A stretch of 64,000 nt of DNA from Streptomyces diastatochromogenes (GTDB taxonomy: Bacteria; Actinomycetota; Actinomycetes; Streptomycetales; Streptomycetaceae), in assembly GCF_002242805.1 (NCBI RefSeq), contig NZ_MCGQ01000012.1, positions 248,001 to 312,000 on the forward strand, given 5' to 3'. How positions within the stretch are numbered: position 1 is the stretch's first letter; each line of letters starts with the position of its first letter. Positions 1-8,745 of the stretch are shown here, piece after piece. The translations under genes and the position numbers were made by a program. The notes below the pieces were generated by a model. That model was not told the origin of the DNA and did not search any database. It saw only the letters and a program-made list of their open reading frames with translations.

Positions 1-403
1 CCAGCTCGCTCCGCAGCCGGGCCAGCACGGTCTGGGCGACATGGGTGCCGCGCGGGGTCGTCGCGAGGAAGTGCGGCTTGTCGGCCACGACGATGTGCGC
101 GTCCCGGTGGACCACCTCCACCGGGAACGGCACCGGCACCTCGGGGGCCAGCTCCCGCTGGAACCACACGAACATCCCGGGCTCGTACGGCGCGTCCGGC
201 GCCACCGCCCGCCCGTCGGCGCCCACGATCAGCCCGGCACCGAACATCGCCTCGACCACCCCGGGCCCGGCCCCCGTCAGCCGCGCCACGAGATACTCCC
301 GCACGGTCGCCCACACCCCGCCGAACGGCAGCCGCACCCGCACCGGGTCGACACCGTCGCGCTGGGGGAGCGGGGCGGGCGGGGGCGGGGTACGTCGTCT
401 CAC
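1..403 (-). CDS. RluA-family pseudouridine synthase, N-terminal part (cut by window edge)
   Basis: The visible 134 residues start at a GTG (403-401) and run off the left edge. After a proline-rich start comes an S4-like segment, then the stretch HRDAHIVVADKPHFLATT. This matches the first conserved block of RluA-type pseudouridine synthases, which place 'D-KP' ahead of the catalytic domain. The catalytic Asp of the H-R-L-D motif would lie outside the window. RluA enzymes isomerise uridines in 23S rRNA or tRNA. The divergent neighbour starts at 457, so the 53 bases between them must hold both promoters. The family call is fairly sure; the RNA target cannot be read from this fragment. Confidence 0.75.
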   Translation of the reverse strand, partial: MRRRTPPPPAPLPQRDGVDPVRVRLPFGGVWATVREYLVARLTGAGPGVVEAMFGAGLIVGADGRAVAPDAPYEPGMFVWFQRELAPEVPVPFPVEVVHRDAHIVVADKPHFLATTPRGTHVAQTVLARLRSEL

Positions 404-456
404 CGGTCAAGGGTACGAGGGCGGTGTCTGTGGGCGGTGCCTGGCATGATCGACGT

Positions 457-1128
457 GTGACCAGGGAATCTGCGCAGTCGGGCCGTTCGAGGTATGTCCT
501 GTTCGATGTCGACGGCACGCTGATGGACGCGGTGAGCAACCAGCGCCAGGTATGGCGAGCGTGGGCCGAGCGATACGGGCTGGACGCCGACGAGGTGTAC
601 CAAGTGGCCCTGCGGACACGGCCGATGGAGACGTTCGCCCAGGTCGCCGCGGACCGCGATCCGCACGCGTGCCTGGCCGCGCTGCACGAGCTGGAGGACG
701 AGGACGTACGGTCCGGGGTCTACGCGGCCTTCGACGGCGCGTCGGAGTTGCTGCACGGTCTGCCGCCGGGGTCCTGGGCGCTGGTGACCTCGAACTACGA
801 GCACCGGGTGCGCGGCCGTTTCCTGCGGACGGGCCTGCCGGTGCCGGGCCTGATCGTGGACGCGGCCGCCGTCGAGGAGGGCAAGCCCTCGCCCGTGCCG
901 TATCTGCGGGCCGCCGCACTGCTGGGTGCCGAGCCGGAAGACTGCCTGGTCGTCGAGGACGCCCCGTCCGGAGTCGAGTCCGGGCTGCGGGCCGGGATGA
1001 CGGTGTGGGGCGTGAACGCCGCTGCCGCGGTGGAGGGCGTGCACCGCCACTTCGGGAGCCTGAGTGCGGCGGTCCCGCACATCCTGGCCTTCGCATCCGG
1101 ATCGCACGGGCATGCCGTGGCCCGGTGA
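457..1128 (+). CDS. HAD-superfamily hydrolase (phosphatase-like)
   Basis: A 223-residue protein from GTG 457; the frame stays open upstream, but the protein fold begins here. Motif I is FDVDGTLMDA (nucleophile and acid/base Asp), motif II is the 'LVTSNYE' Thr/Ser, the Lys of motif III is in 'EEGKPSP', and motif IV is 'CLVVEDAPSGVESG'. This order and length fit the beta-phosphoglucomutase/sugar-phosphatase branch of HAD hydrolases, usually dephosphorylating a small sugar phosphate in the cytosol. The substrate is not evident. It is convergent with the permease gene at 1135, separated by only 6 bases. Confidence 0.8.
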   Translation: MTRESAQSGRSRYVLFDVDGTLMDAVSNQRQVWRAWAERYGLDADEVYQVALRTRPMETFAQVAADRDPHACLAALHELEDEDVRSGVYAAFDGASELLHGLPPGSWALVTSNYEHRVRGRFLRTGLPVPGLIVDAAAVEEGKPSPVPYLRAAALLGAEPEDCLVVEDAPSGVESGLRAGMTVWGVNAAAAVEGVHRHFGSLSAAVPHILAFASGSHGHAVAR

Positions 1129-1134
1129 GTGCGG

Positions 1135-2658
1135 TCAGGAGGATTCCGCGGGTACGGCCACTGCTGATGCTTCCGGCGCGGTGTGCGGCTGATGTGCCTT
1201 CCGTGCCCGGTACAGGAAGCCGGACAGCAGCGTGAACAGCAGGAACAGCACCGTGAACCACTGGAAGTACCAGTGCCCGCCCGCCGGGTCGTACACCGCC
1301 GCGCGGGGCCAGGCCAGGTTGAGAGTCATCGCGAGGCCGTAGAGGAGGGCCAGGGCGTTGACCGGGATCCCCCAGCGGCCGAGGGAGAAGAGCGGGGCGC
1401 CCGTCTCGTCCGTGCCCGTCGTGGTGAACCGGCCGCGCAGGCGGCTGAGCAGCAGCGGGCCCGTCACCATCGCGTAGGCCAGGTACAGCATCACGATGCA
1501 GGTCGTGCCGATGGCCAGGAACGCCTCCGGTGAGGCGAAGTTGAGCAGCAGCAGGGCGGCGGCCAGGACACCGACCACCAGGGCGGGGGTGCCGGGCATG
1601 CCCGTGCGGGGGTTGACCCTGGCCAGATGGCGGGCGAAGGGCAGCCGGCCGTCGCGGGCCATGGAGAACAGCATGCGGCAGGCCGCCGTCTGGATCGCGA
1701 GCGTGGCCACGGCGATCGCCACCGCCACGTCGGCCAGCAGCACCCGGCCCACCCCGTCGCCCAGGCTGCTGGTGAGGACGTAACTCAGCCCGTCCACCGC
1801 CAGTTTCCCGTCGGTGAGGCTGGGCGCGGCGAGGATGCCGCCGAGGACGACGAGGCCGCCGAGCAGCCCGGCCGCACCGAGGGCGGTGAGGATGGTGCGC
1901 GGTGCCGTACGGCGTGGCTGGTGGGTCTCCTCGCTCATCTCGCCCGCGCTGTCGAAGCCGATCATCACGTACGCCGCCGTGAACGAGCCGATCAGCAGCG
2001 CCCCGAACAGGCCGCTCCCGGCGCCGCCGGTGGTGTGGAAGGTGATGCCGGGGGAGCGCCGGGAATGGGTCAGCAGAAGGACCACGATCAGCACCGCGCC
2101 GATGATCTCGGCAGTCACGCCGACCCGGTTGACCAGGGACATCACACGGTTGTCCACGAGGTTGACCAGCGTGGTCAGCGCCAGCAGGGCCACGCCGAGC
2201 ACCGCCGCGTTGGCGGCGCCGTCGGCGGAGGCGGGCGAGGTGTCGGTGCCGATCAGCTGGAAGCCGGACCAGAGCGCGGGCAGCACCATCTGCAGGGCCA
2301 GCGCGGCCGCCGAGACCACCACGATCTGCCCGATCACCATGATCCAGCCGGCGAACCAGCCGAAGGCGGGGGTGGCCAGGCGCGAGGACCACTGGTAGAT
2401 CGCTCCGGAGATGGGGTAGCGCGCGGCCAGTTCCGCGAAGCACGCGGCGACCGCCAGCTGGCCGATCAGCACGGCCGGCCAGGCCCAGAAGAAGACCGGC
2501 CCGCCGAAGGAGTAGCCGAAGGCGAAGAACTGGAAGACGGTGGTCAGGACGGAGATGAAGGAGAAGCCGGCGGCGAAGGAGGCGTACCGGCCCAGGCTGC
2601 GGTGCAGCTCCTGGCGGTAGCCGAACTCCTCCAGGGAGCGGTCGTCGGTCGTCGTCAC
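1135..2658 (-). CDS. APC-family amino acid permease
   Basis: A 507-residue polytopic membrane protein with about twelve hydrophobic segments. The first follows a soluble N-terminus of about 30 residues (FAAGFSFISVLTT). The small-residue-rich TM1 and the TM6-like segment 'MIGFDSAGEMSEET' are typical of the amino acid/polyamine/organocation superfamily, in particular GABA/amino-acid permeases. It would import an amino acid or amine by proton coupling. The start chosen is GTG 2658, with GCAGG upstream; the frame is open further upstream but encodes no typical sequence. It sits alone on its strand, so the substrate is unknown. Confidence 0.82.
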   Translation of the reverse strand: MTTTDDRSLEEFGYRQELHRSLGRYASFAAGFSFISVLTTVFQFFAFGYSFGGPVFFWAWPAVLIGQLAVAACFAELAARYPISGAIYQWSSRLATPAFGWFAGWIMVIGQIVVVSAAALALQMVLPALWSGFQLIGTDTSPASADGAANAAVLGVALLALTTLVNLVDNRVMSLVNRVGVTAEIIGAVLIVVLLLTHSRRSPGITFHTTGGAGSGLFGALLIGSFTAAYVMIGFDSAGEMSEETHQPRRTAPRTILTALGAAGLLGGLVVLGGILAAPSLTDGKLAVDGLSYVLTSSLGDGVGRVLLADVAVAIAVATLAIQTAACRMLFSMARDGRLPFARHLARVNPRTGMPGTPALVVGVLAAALLLLNFASPEAFLAIGTTCIVMLYLAYAMVTGPLLLSRLRGRFTTTGTDETGAPLFSLGRWGIPVNALALLYGLAMTLNLAWPRAAVYDPAGGHWYFQWFTVLFLLFTLLSGFLYRARKAHQPHTAPEASAVAVPAESS

Positions 2659-2805
2659 GGCGGCACCTGCCCGGGGTCGCGGGGAGTGAATTCCTGTCGA
2701 GCGACAGAAATTAGGGACGCGCTGTTTCCCCCGCGTCACACGGGCGTGTCCGTAACGGGCCCAAGTCCTCACGCCCTCAAGGGAGGGTGTCGGTGCGAGC
2801 ACGCG

Positions 2806-2840
2806 AAAGCGGCGGCACCCCGTCAGGGTGCCGCCGCTTT
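2806..2840 (-). terminator. strong hairpin terminator after the siderophore-interacting protein gene
   Basis: A perfect 15-bp inverted repeat (arms 2806-2820 and 2826-2840, 5-base loop) lies 8 bases beyond the stop codon of the gene that ends at 2849. It has no long T tract, as is usual in Streptomyces, and could work in both directions. Confidence 0.8.
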
Positions 2841-2848
2841 CCAGGTGT

Positions 2849-3697
2849 TCAGGCTGCCGCCGCGCCGCCGCTCTCCTGCTCGGCCTCGATGCGGGCGTTC
2901 CACTCGCGCTTGGAGGCCTGCCAGCCGTCCTCGTTGTGGCCGAGGCGCCAGTAGCCGGAGATCGACAGGTCCTCGCGCGGGAACTGCAGCTCGACCCGGA
3001 GCAGTCGGCGCAGCTCCTTCACGAAGCCCGCCTCGCCGTGCACGAACGCGTGCGGCCGGCCCTCCGGGAAGCGAAGCCCGTGTACGGCCTCCAGCAGGGC
3101 CGTGCCCACCGGCCGGTCCCCGCGGTGCACCCAGACGACCTCCACCTCGGAGTCGATCTTCTGCTCCTCCTCGGGGCCGGACACCTCCACGAAGGCGTGC
3201 GCCCGGGCGTCGGACGGCAGCGTCTCCAGGGCGCGGGCGATCGCGGGCAGCGCGCTCTCGTCCCCCACGAGCAGATGCCAGTCGGCGCTCGGGTCGGGCG
3301 CGTACGCACCCCCGGGGCCCATGAAGTGCACGCTCTCACCGGGCTGCACGCGGGTGGCCCACGGCCCGGCCAGACCCTCGTCGCCGTGGATCACGAAGTC
3401 CAGGGTCAGCTCGCGGTGCTCGGGGTCCCAGGCGCGCACGGTGTACGTCCGGGTCACCGGCCAGTGCTCACGGGGGAACTCCGCACGGATCCGCTCCAGG
3501 TCGAAGGGCTCCGGGTAGGTCACGCCAGGAGGGCCGAACAGCAGCTTCACATAGTGGTCCGTGCAGGTGTCCGCGGCGAAACCGGCGAGGCCCTCGCCGC
3601 CGAGCACGACACGCTGCATGTGCGGGGTCAGCCGCTCGGTGCGCACCACCTGGGCGGTATGGGGCTTGCGCGGCTTTCGTCCCGGACGCTCTGCCAT
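2849..3697 (-). CDS. siderophore-interacting protein, FAD-dependent ferric-siderophore reductase (ViuB/SIP family)
   Basis: A 282-residue cytosolic flavoprotein. The N-terminal FAD-binding barrel (about residues 20-130) carries 'RTYTVRAWD', equivalent to the R-x-Y-T/S flavin motif. The C-terminal SIP domain (about 140-270) has 'LLVGDESALPAIARALE' and 'AFVHGEAGFVKELRR', both characteristic of the family. SIP enzymes reduce Fe(III)-siderophores with NAD(P)H or ferredoxin to free iron. Start ATG 3697 is preferred over the adjacent GTG 3700 because the GGAGGCC at 3707-3701 is then properly spaced. An iron-box-like palindrome just upstream supports repression by a DmdR/IdeR regulator under iron-replete conditions. 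Confidence 0.9.
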   Translation of the reverse strand: MAERPGRKPRKPHTAQVVRTERLTPHMQRVVLGGEGLAGFAADTCTDHYVKLLFGPPGVTYPEPFDLERIRAEFPREHWPVTRTYTVRAWDPEHRELTLDFVIHGDEGLAGPWATRVQPGESVHFMGPGGAYAPDPSADWHLLVGDESALPAIARALETLPSDARAHAFVEVSGPEEEQKIDSEVEVVWVHRGDRPVGTALLEAVHGLRFPEGRPHAFVHGEAGFVKELRRLLRVELQFPREDLSISGYWRLGHNEDGWQASKREWNARIEAEQESGGAAAA

Positions 3698-3716
3698 CAC
3701 GGCCTCCTGCTGCGTT

Positions 3717-3737
3717 GGTTAGGTTTACCTAAGTTAG
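3717..3737 (-). promoter_or_regulatory. iron-box-like palindrome (DmdR/IdeR type)
   Basis: TTAGGTTTACCTAA (3719-3732) is a 14-base palindrome followed by GTTAG. Over 19 bases it agrees at about 13 positions with the actinobacterial iron-box consensus built from TTAGG repeats. It lies about 20 bases before the start of a siderophore-reductase gene, where it would overlap the promoter. Binding by DmdR/IdeR is inferred. Confidence 0.7.
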
Positions 3738-3809
3738 CATCTCTCTCCAGTTAACACGGGTTCCATGAGGGCTTGATGAACGCGTTTTGCCGGAATATTC
3801 CGGTCGGGA

Positions 3810-4730
3810 TCACTCCCCCAGCGTCGTCAGCAGCCGCTGCAGGGAGCCGCCCAGCCCCCAGCGTGCCGCCAGCGCCTCCAGTCCCGCCGGATCGCGCGGG
3901 GTCCGCGGCAGCGTGGTGTCGACCTCCGGCAGCGGGACGTCGTCGGCCACCCGCACCACCTTCGGCGCGACCGCGACATACGGCCGGGCCTCGGTCAGCC
4001 GCTTGCGCTGCGACGGCGTGAGCTTCGCCTTCGGGTCGTCGACCGCGGCCATGATCCCGGCCAGGTCACCGAACTCGGCGAGCAGCTTGGCGGCAGTCTT
4101 CTCGCCGATGCCGGACACGCCCGGCAGGCCGTCGCTCGGATCGCCCCGCAGCAGGGCCAGATCCGCGTACCCTGGCCCGTCGACCCCGTACTTCTCGCGC
4201 AGTACCGCCTCGTCGGTCAGCTGCAGCGTGCCGACGCCCTTCAGCGGGTACAGCACGCGGATGTCGCGCTTGTCGTCGACGAGCTGATACAGGTCGCGGT
4301 CGCCGGTGACGATGTCCACCGGTCCGTCGGCGCGCGCGGTGAACGTGCCGATCACGTCGTCGGCCTCGTACTGCGCGACCCCGACCCGGGCGATGCCGAC
4401 CGCGTCCAGCACGGCCTCGATGACCGGCACCTGCGGGGTGAGCGTGTCCGGCACCTCCTCCTCGTCCGGGGCGCCCTCGTGCTCCTCGGCGACCCGGTGC
4501 GCCTTGTACGTGGGGATCAGGTCCACCCGCCACTGCGGCCGCCAGTCCGCGTCCATGCAGGCCACCAGCTTCGCCGGCCGGTGGTCCTGCACCAGCCGGT
4601 CGATGAAGTCCAGCAGCCCCCGCACGGCGTTCACCGGCGTGCCGTCCGGCGCCCGCACGGAGTCCGGAACGCCGAAGTAGGCGCGGAAGTACAGCGAGGC
4701 GGTGTCGAGAAGCATGAGTCGTCCGGTCAC
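3810..4730 (-). CDS. 5'-3' exonuclease (DNA polymerase I N-terminal domain-like)
   Basis: A 306-residue protein beginning at GTG 4730; the frame is open further upstream, but homology starts with LMLLDTASLYFRAYFG. It has the acidic metal-binding set of the FEN/5'-3' exonuclease fold: 'ACMDADWRPQWR', 'YEADDVIGT', 'IVTGDRDLYQL' and 'LLRGDPSDGLPG'. A helix-3-turn-helix 'GIGEKTAAKLLAEFGD' follows. This is the nuclease module of Pol I as a free-standing protein, acting on flaps and RNA primers. The helical arch and C-terminal part look intact. It is monocistronic and probably redundant with polA. Confidence 0.85.
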   Translation of the reverse strand: MTGRLMLLDTASLYFRAYFGVPDSVRAPDGTPVNAVRGLLDFIDRLVQDHRPAKLVACMDADWRPQWRVDLIPTYKAHRVAEEHEGAPDEEEVPDTLTPQVPVIEAVLDAVGIARVGVAQYEADDVIGTFTARADGPVDIVTGDRDLYQLVDDKRDIRVLYPLKGVGTLQLTDEAVLREKYGVDGPGYADLALLRGDPSDGLPGVSGIGEKTAAKLLAEFGDLAGIMAAVDDPKAKLTPSQRKRLTEARPYVAVAPKVVRVADDVPLPEVDTTLPRTPRDPAGLEALAARWGLGGSLQRLLTTLGE

Positions 4731-4869
4731 GCTCGCATCATGCCGTACGGCACTGACAGTCATCTGCCGCCACGGATCCACCCCTGTGAGCTGGGCCACT
4801 TAAAAGTTTGACCAAGACCGTCCTGGGGAGGCGCGGCCTCTGATCTGTCCATCGCGACGAGAGGTACGC

Positions 4870-5946
4870 GTGTCATCCAGGCTTGAGGCGGAACACCTGT
4901 TCAAGGTGTTCGGCAGACGACCGGACCAGGCAGTCGAACGGCTGCGCCAGGGCGCCGACCGGGAGGAACTGCGCGCCGACGGCACCACGGCCGCCGTCAT
5001 CGACGCCTCCTTCGAGGTCGAGGCCGGCGAGATCTTCGTCGTCATGGGCCTGTCCGGCTCCGGCAAGTCCACCCTGCTGCGCATGCTCAACGGCCTGCTG
5101 GAGCCGACCGCCGGCCAGGTCCGCTTCGACGGCCAGGACCTGACCGCGCTCACCGACCGCGCCCTGCGCGAACTGCGCTCGAAGAAGATCAGCATGGTCT
5201 TCCAGCACTTCGCGCTCTTCCCGCACCGCAGCGTCCGCGACAACGCCGCCTACGGCCTCGCCGTGCAGGGCGTGCCCCGCGCCGAGCGCGAGCGCCGCGC
5301 CGACGAGGCGCTCGCCCTGTGCGGGCTGGCCGGCTGGGAGAACTCCTGGCCCGACGAGCTGTCCGGCGGCATGCAGCAGCGCGTGGGCCTCGCCCGCGCC
5401 CTCGCCACCGACGCCGACCTGCTCCTCATGGACGAGTCCTTCAGCGCCCTGGACCCGCTGATCCGCCGCGACATGCAGGACCAGCTCCTGGAGCTGCAGA
5501 AGACCCTGAAGAAGACCATCGTCTTCATCACCCACGACCTCAACGAGGCCATGCGGCTCGGCGACCGCGTCGCCGTCATGCGCGACGGCCGCATCGTGCA
5601 GACCGGCACCGCCGAGGACATCCTGCTGCGCCCCGCGAACGACTACGTCGCCTCCTTCATCCAGGACGTCGACCGCTCCCGTGTGCTGACCGCCGCCGCC
5701 GTCATGGACACCGATCTCCGCGGCGACGAGTCCGACTGCGGCTGCGAGACGGCCACCCCCGCCACGCCCTTCGCCGAGCTGTGCGCGATCAGCGCCCGCC
5801 TGACCCACCCGGTCGCCGTCCTCGACGCCGACCGCGCGCTCGTCGGCGTCGTACCCCGGCAGCGCCTCGTCGGCTTCCTCGGCGACGAACAGGCCGTGCC
5901 CACGGCCTGTGACAACGGCGGGAAGAAGGTGATCGCCCGTGCCTAG
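4870..5946 (+). CDS. glycine betaine/proline ABC transporter ATP-binding protein
   Basis: A 358-residue ATPase of the ProV/OpuAA type, from GTG 4870 with GAGAGG upstream. Walker A is GLSGSGKST (about residues 60-68), the ABC signature LSGGMQQR (about 164), Walker B LLLMDESFSALD, and the switch His is in FITHDLNEA. The N-terminal extension with AVERLRQG is typical of the quaternary-amine branch. The C-terminal segment (about 290-345) resembles a truncated CBS regulatory domain, which senses ionic strength in OpuA. It is translationally coupled (8-base overlap) to the permease/binding-protein gene, so the two form one osmoprotectant importer. Confidence 0.9.
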   Translation: MSSRLEAEHLFKVFGRRPDQAVERLRQGADREELRADGTTAAVIDASFEVEAGEIFVVMGLSGSGKSTLLRMLNGLLEPTAGQVRFDGQDLTALTDRALRELRSKKISMVFQHFALFPHRSVRDNAAYGLAVQGVPRAERERRADEALALCGLAGWENSWPDELSGGMQQRVGLARALATDADLLLMDESFSALDPLIRRDMQDQLLELQKTLKKTIVFITHDLNEAMRLGDRVAVMRDGRIVQTGTAEDILLRPANDYVASFIQDVDRSRVLTAAAVMDTDLRGDESDCGCETATPATPFAELCAISARLTHPVAVLDADRALVGVVPRQRLVGFLGDEQAVPTACDNGGKKVIARA

Positions 5947-7753
5947 GCTGCACCTCGGCGACTGGGTCGACTCAGGGGTCGACTGGCTGGTCGCCCACCT
6001 CTCCTGGCTGTTCGACGCGATCCGCGCGGTCGTGGAGGGCATGTACGACGGCATCGACGCGGTCCTCACCGCGCCCGAACCCCTGCTGCTGGCGGGCATC
6101 CTCGCGGTCGCCGCCTGGTGGCTGCGCGGCCTGGTCGCGGGCGTCCTCGCCTTCGCCGGGTTCGCCCTCGTCGACTCGCTCGACCTGTGGGACCGGGCCA
6201 TGTCCACCCTGGCGCTGGTCCTGGTCGCCACCGTCATCGCCCTGGTGATCTCGATCCCGCTGGGCATCTGGGCCGCCCGCTCCCGGGCGGTCAGCGCGGC
6301 CGTACGGCCCGTCCTGGACCTGCTCCAGACGATGCCCTCGATGGTCCTGCTGATCCCGGCCATCCTCTTCTTCGGCCTGGGCACCGCCGCCGGTGTCATC
6401 GCCACCCTGGTCTTCGCGCTCGCCCCCGGCGTCCGCATGACCGAGCTGGGCATCCGCCAGGTCGACGCCGAACTGGTCGAGGCCGCCGAGGCGTTCGGCA
6501 CCACCCCGCGCGACACCCTGCTCCGCGTCCAACTGCCGCTCGCCCTGCCGACCATCATGGCCGGCGTCAACCAGGTGATCATGCTGGGCCTGTCCATGGT
6601 CGTCATCGCCGGCATGGTCGGCACCGGCGGCCTGGGCGGCGCGGTCAACGAGGCCATCGGCCGGCTCGACATCGGCTTCGGCTTCGAGGCGGGCGTCGGC
6701 ATCGTCGTCCTCGCCATCTACCTGGACCGCATGACCAGCGCCCTCGGTACCCAGCTCTCCCCGCTGGGCCGCAGGGCCGCCGCGAAGGCCCGGACGACCG
6801 CGTGGTCGTACCGCCCGCGCCCGGCGGTCGCCGTCGTCGGCGTGGTCGTCCTCGCCCTCGTCGCGGGAGGCATGGGGATCTTCGGCTCCTCCTCCGGCAC
6901 CTCCCGGGCCTCCGCCACGAACATCGGCAAGGGCCGGGAGATCAAGATCGGCTACATCCCCTGGGACGAGGGCATCGCCTCCACCTACCTCTGGAAGGAG
7001 CTGCTGGAGGAGCGCGGCTTCAAGGTGACGACCACCCAGTACACCGCCGCCCCCCTCTACACCGGCCTTGCCACCGGCCAGGTCGACTTCCAGACCGACT
7101 CCTGGCTGCCGACCACCCACGCCGAGTACTGGAAGAAGTACGGCAAGCAACTGGACGACCTCGGCAAGTGGTACGGCCCCACCTCCCTGGAGCTGACCGT
7201 CCCCTCCTATGTCAAGGACGTGAACTCCCTGGCGGACCTGAAGGACCACGCCTCCGAGTTCGGCGGGAAGATCGTCGGCATCGAGCCCAGCGCGGGCATG
7301 ATGGGCCTGCTCAAGAGCAAGGTCCTCAAGGAGTACGGCCTCGACGGCACGTACGACGTCGTCGACGGCTCCACGCCCGCGATGCTCGCCGAGCTGCAGC
7401 GCGCCTACGCCAAGAAGCAGCCGGTCGTCGTCACCCTGTGGTCCCCGCACTGGGCGTACAGCGACTACGACCTGAAGAAGCTGAAGGACCCGAAGGGCGC
7501 CTGGGGCGCGGGCGACGGCGTGCACACCCTCGCCCGCAAGGGTTTCGCCGCCGACAACCCCGAGGTCGGCACCTGGCTGAAGAACTTCTCGATGACCGAG
7601 GAGCAGCTCACCGGCCTGGAGGCGCAGATCCAGAAGTCCGGCAAGGGCGGGGAACAGGACGCCGCGCGCACCTGGCTGAAGCAGCACCCGGGCCTGGTCG
7701 ACCGGTGGGCGCCGGTGGCCCGGCAGGGCGCCAAGAGCCGGGCGGCCGGGTGA
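5939..7753 (+). CDS. glycine betaine ABC transporter permease fused to substrate-binding protein
   Basis: A 604-residue fusion. The N-terminal half (about residues 1-280) is an ABC permease with about six membrane segments and the coupling motif region 'EAAEAFGTTPRDTLLRVQLPLALPTIMAG'. A further membrane helix (about 295-315, 'VAVVGVVVLALVAGG') anchors a C-terminal OpuAC-type binding domain (about 330-600). That domain has Trp-rich ligand-box segments 'YIPWDEG', 'DSWLPTTHAEYW' and 'LWSPHWAYSDYD'; aromatic boxes bind quaternary ammonium groups. The fusion order matches OpuABC-type importers. The gene begins inside the end of the ATPase gene and is followed by a strong hairpin. Confidence 0.9.
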   Translation: MPRLHLGDWVDSGVDWLVAHLSWLFDAIRAVVEGMYDGIDAVLTAPEPLLLAGILAVAAWWLRGLVAGVLAFAGFALVDSLDLWDRAMSTLALVLVATVIALVISIPLGIWAARSRAVSAAVRPVLDLLQTMPSMVLLIPAILFFGLGTAAGVIATLVFALAPGVRMTELGIRQVDAELVEAAEAFGTTPRDTLLRVQLPLALPTIMAGVNQVIMLGLSMVVIAGMVGTGGLGGAVNEAIGRLDIGFGFEAGVGIVVLAIYLDRMTSALGTQLSPLGRRAAAKARTTAWSYRPRPAVAVVGVVVLALVAGGMGIFGSSSGTSRASATNIGKGREIKIGYIPWDEGIASTYLWKELLEERGFKVTTTQYTAAPLYTGLATGQVDFQTDSWLPTTHAEYWKKYGKQLDDLGKWYGPTSLELTVPSYVKDVNSLADLKDHASEFGGKIVGIEPSAGMMGLLKSKVLKEYGLDGTYDVVDGSTPAMLAELQRAYAKKQPVVVTLWSPHWAYSDYDLKKLKDPKGAWGAGDGVHTLARKGFAADNPEVGTWLKNFSMTEEQLTGLEAQIQKSGKGGEQDAARTWLKQHPGLVDRWAPVARQGAKSRAAG

Positions 7754-7774
7754 CCTGACCTCCCGGACCGCCGC

Positions 7775-7830
7775 CCGAGGGGTGGGCAGCGCCGTACGCC
7801 CGTGGGCGTGGGGCGCCGCCCACCCCTCGG
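7775..7830 (+). terminator. hairpin terminator after the betaine transporter operon
   Basis: Arms CCGAGGGGTGGGC (7775-7787) and its exact complement (7818-7830) flank a 30-base G+C-rich loop that can itself fold. It starts 22 bases after the stop codon of the permease fusion. Confidence 0.75.
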
Positions 7831-7831
7831 T

Positions 7832-7874
7832 GCGTATCCGGGTGCCGGATCTCGTGGCGTATCCAGGTGCCGAA
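7832..7874. repeat. two imperfect 18-bp direct repeats
   Basis: GCGTATCCGGGTGCCGGA (7832-7849) recurs with two changes at 7857-7874, a spacing of 25 bases. The pair sits directly behind the terminator. Its role is unknown; helical phasing is not exact. Confidence 0.6.
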
Positions 7875-8166
7875 TCCCGGGAGTCCCCTACGGGTTGGAT
7901 CCGGCCAACCACGGAGCGCCATGGGCCTGCCCCGACGGGAACACCGAGGCCCGCTTCGGCCTTGAACCAGGGGAGACCCGTCCCGCACGGCGAGCAGCCG
8001 CACTGGCGCGAACCATGGGGGTGCGGGCCCACCGGCGTGTCAGGGATGTGACAGCCGCATGAAACGGTTTGCCGAACATGCGTAGGGTGCAGACAACTCA
8101 TCAGAGGTGTGTCCCGCGACGGACACCCGGTCGGCGGCACGACGAGTGAAGGAGGGAGCCGGAGCG
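7875..8166. other. upstream region of the XRE-cupin gene
   Basis: About 290 bases with no convincing gene; open frames here have atypical composition on both strands. Only the last 20 bases hold a clear signal, the ribosome-binding stretch GAAGGAGGGA (about 8147-8156) for the regulator. The promoter is probably near 8060-8100 (TTTGCCG, TAGGGT), but I cannot fix it. Confidence 0.4.
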
Positions 8167-8739
8167 ATGGGCGACCACAAAGAGCAACAGGCCGTGCGGG
8201 TGGGCGCGGCCGTCCGGCGGCGTCGCCGTGCGCTGGAACTCACCCTCGCCGTCGTGGCCGAGCGCACCGGCCTCTCGGTGCCCTTCCTCAGCCAGGTCGA
8301 GAACGACAAGGCCCGCCCGAGCCGCACCTCCCTGGAGAAGCTGGCCGACGCCCTGCGCACCACGGCCGTGGAGCTCCTCGCCGCCGCCGACCCGGCGGCC
8401 AGCGTGGACGTCGTACGCGCCGAGCCCGTCGCCGAGGGCGACTTCGACCCGCGCACCCGCTCCCTGGTGCGCGGCCACCATCAGCTGCACGCCTCCGAGT
8501 TCACCGGCGACCATGACGCCGGGCGGGAGTTCCAGCACCGTAACGACGAGCTGATGTACGTCGCCGACGGGGCGGTCGAGATCGAGGCGGAGGGGCGGGC
8601 GTATCGCCTCGGGCGCGGCGACACCCTGTATCTGACGGGCGGGGTTCGGCACCGCTGGCGGGCGACGGTTCCGGACACGCGGGTCATCGTGGTGGCGGTC
8701 GCCGAACATATCGAGGCTGTTCAGGACAGGGCTCGCTGA
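8167..8739 (+). CDS. XRE-family transcriptional regulator with C-terminal cupin domain
   Basis: A 190-residue protein. The N-terminal HTH (about residues 8-65) contains 'LTLAVVAERTGLSVPFLSQVEND', the classic Cro/CI recognition region. The C-terminal cupin barrel (about 105-185) has 'ELMYVADGAVEIEAEGR' and 'GDTLYLTGGVRHRWRA', the small-molecule sensing part. ATG 8167 is used because GAAGGAGGGA precedes it; the frame is open further upstream. Such regulators often control neighbouring amine or amino-acid transport and catabolism. A link to the betaine importer upstream or the BtuF-like gene 6 bases downstream is possible, but no operator was identified. Confidence 0.85.
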   Translation: MGDHKEQQAVRVGAAVRRRRRALELTLAVVAERTGLSVPFLSQVENDKARPSRTSLEKLADALRTTAVELLAAADPAASVDVVRAEPVAEGDFDPRTRSLVRGHHQLHASEFTGDHDAGREFQHRNDELMYVADGAVEIEAEGRAYRLGRGDTLYLTGGVRHRWRATVPDTRVIVVAVAEHIEAVQDRAR

Positions 8740-8745
8740 GAACGG

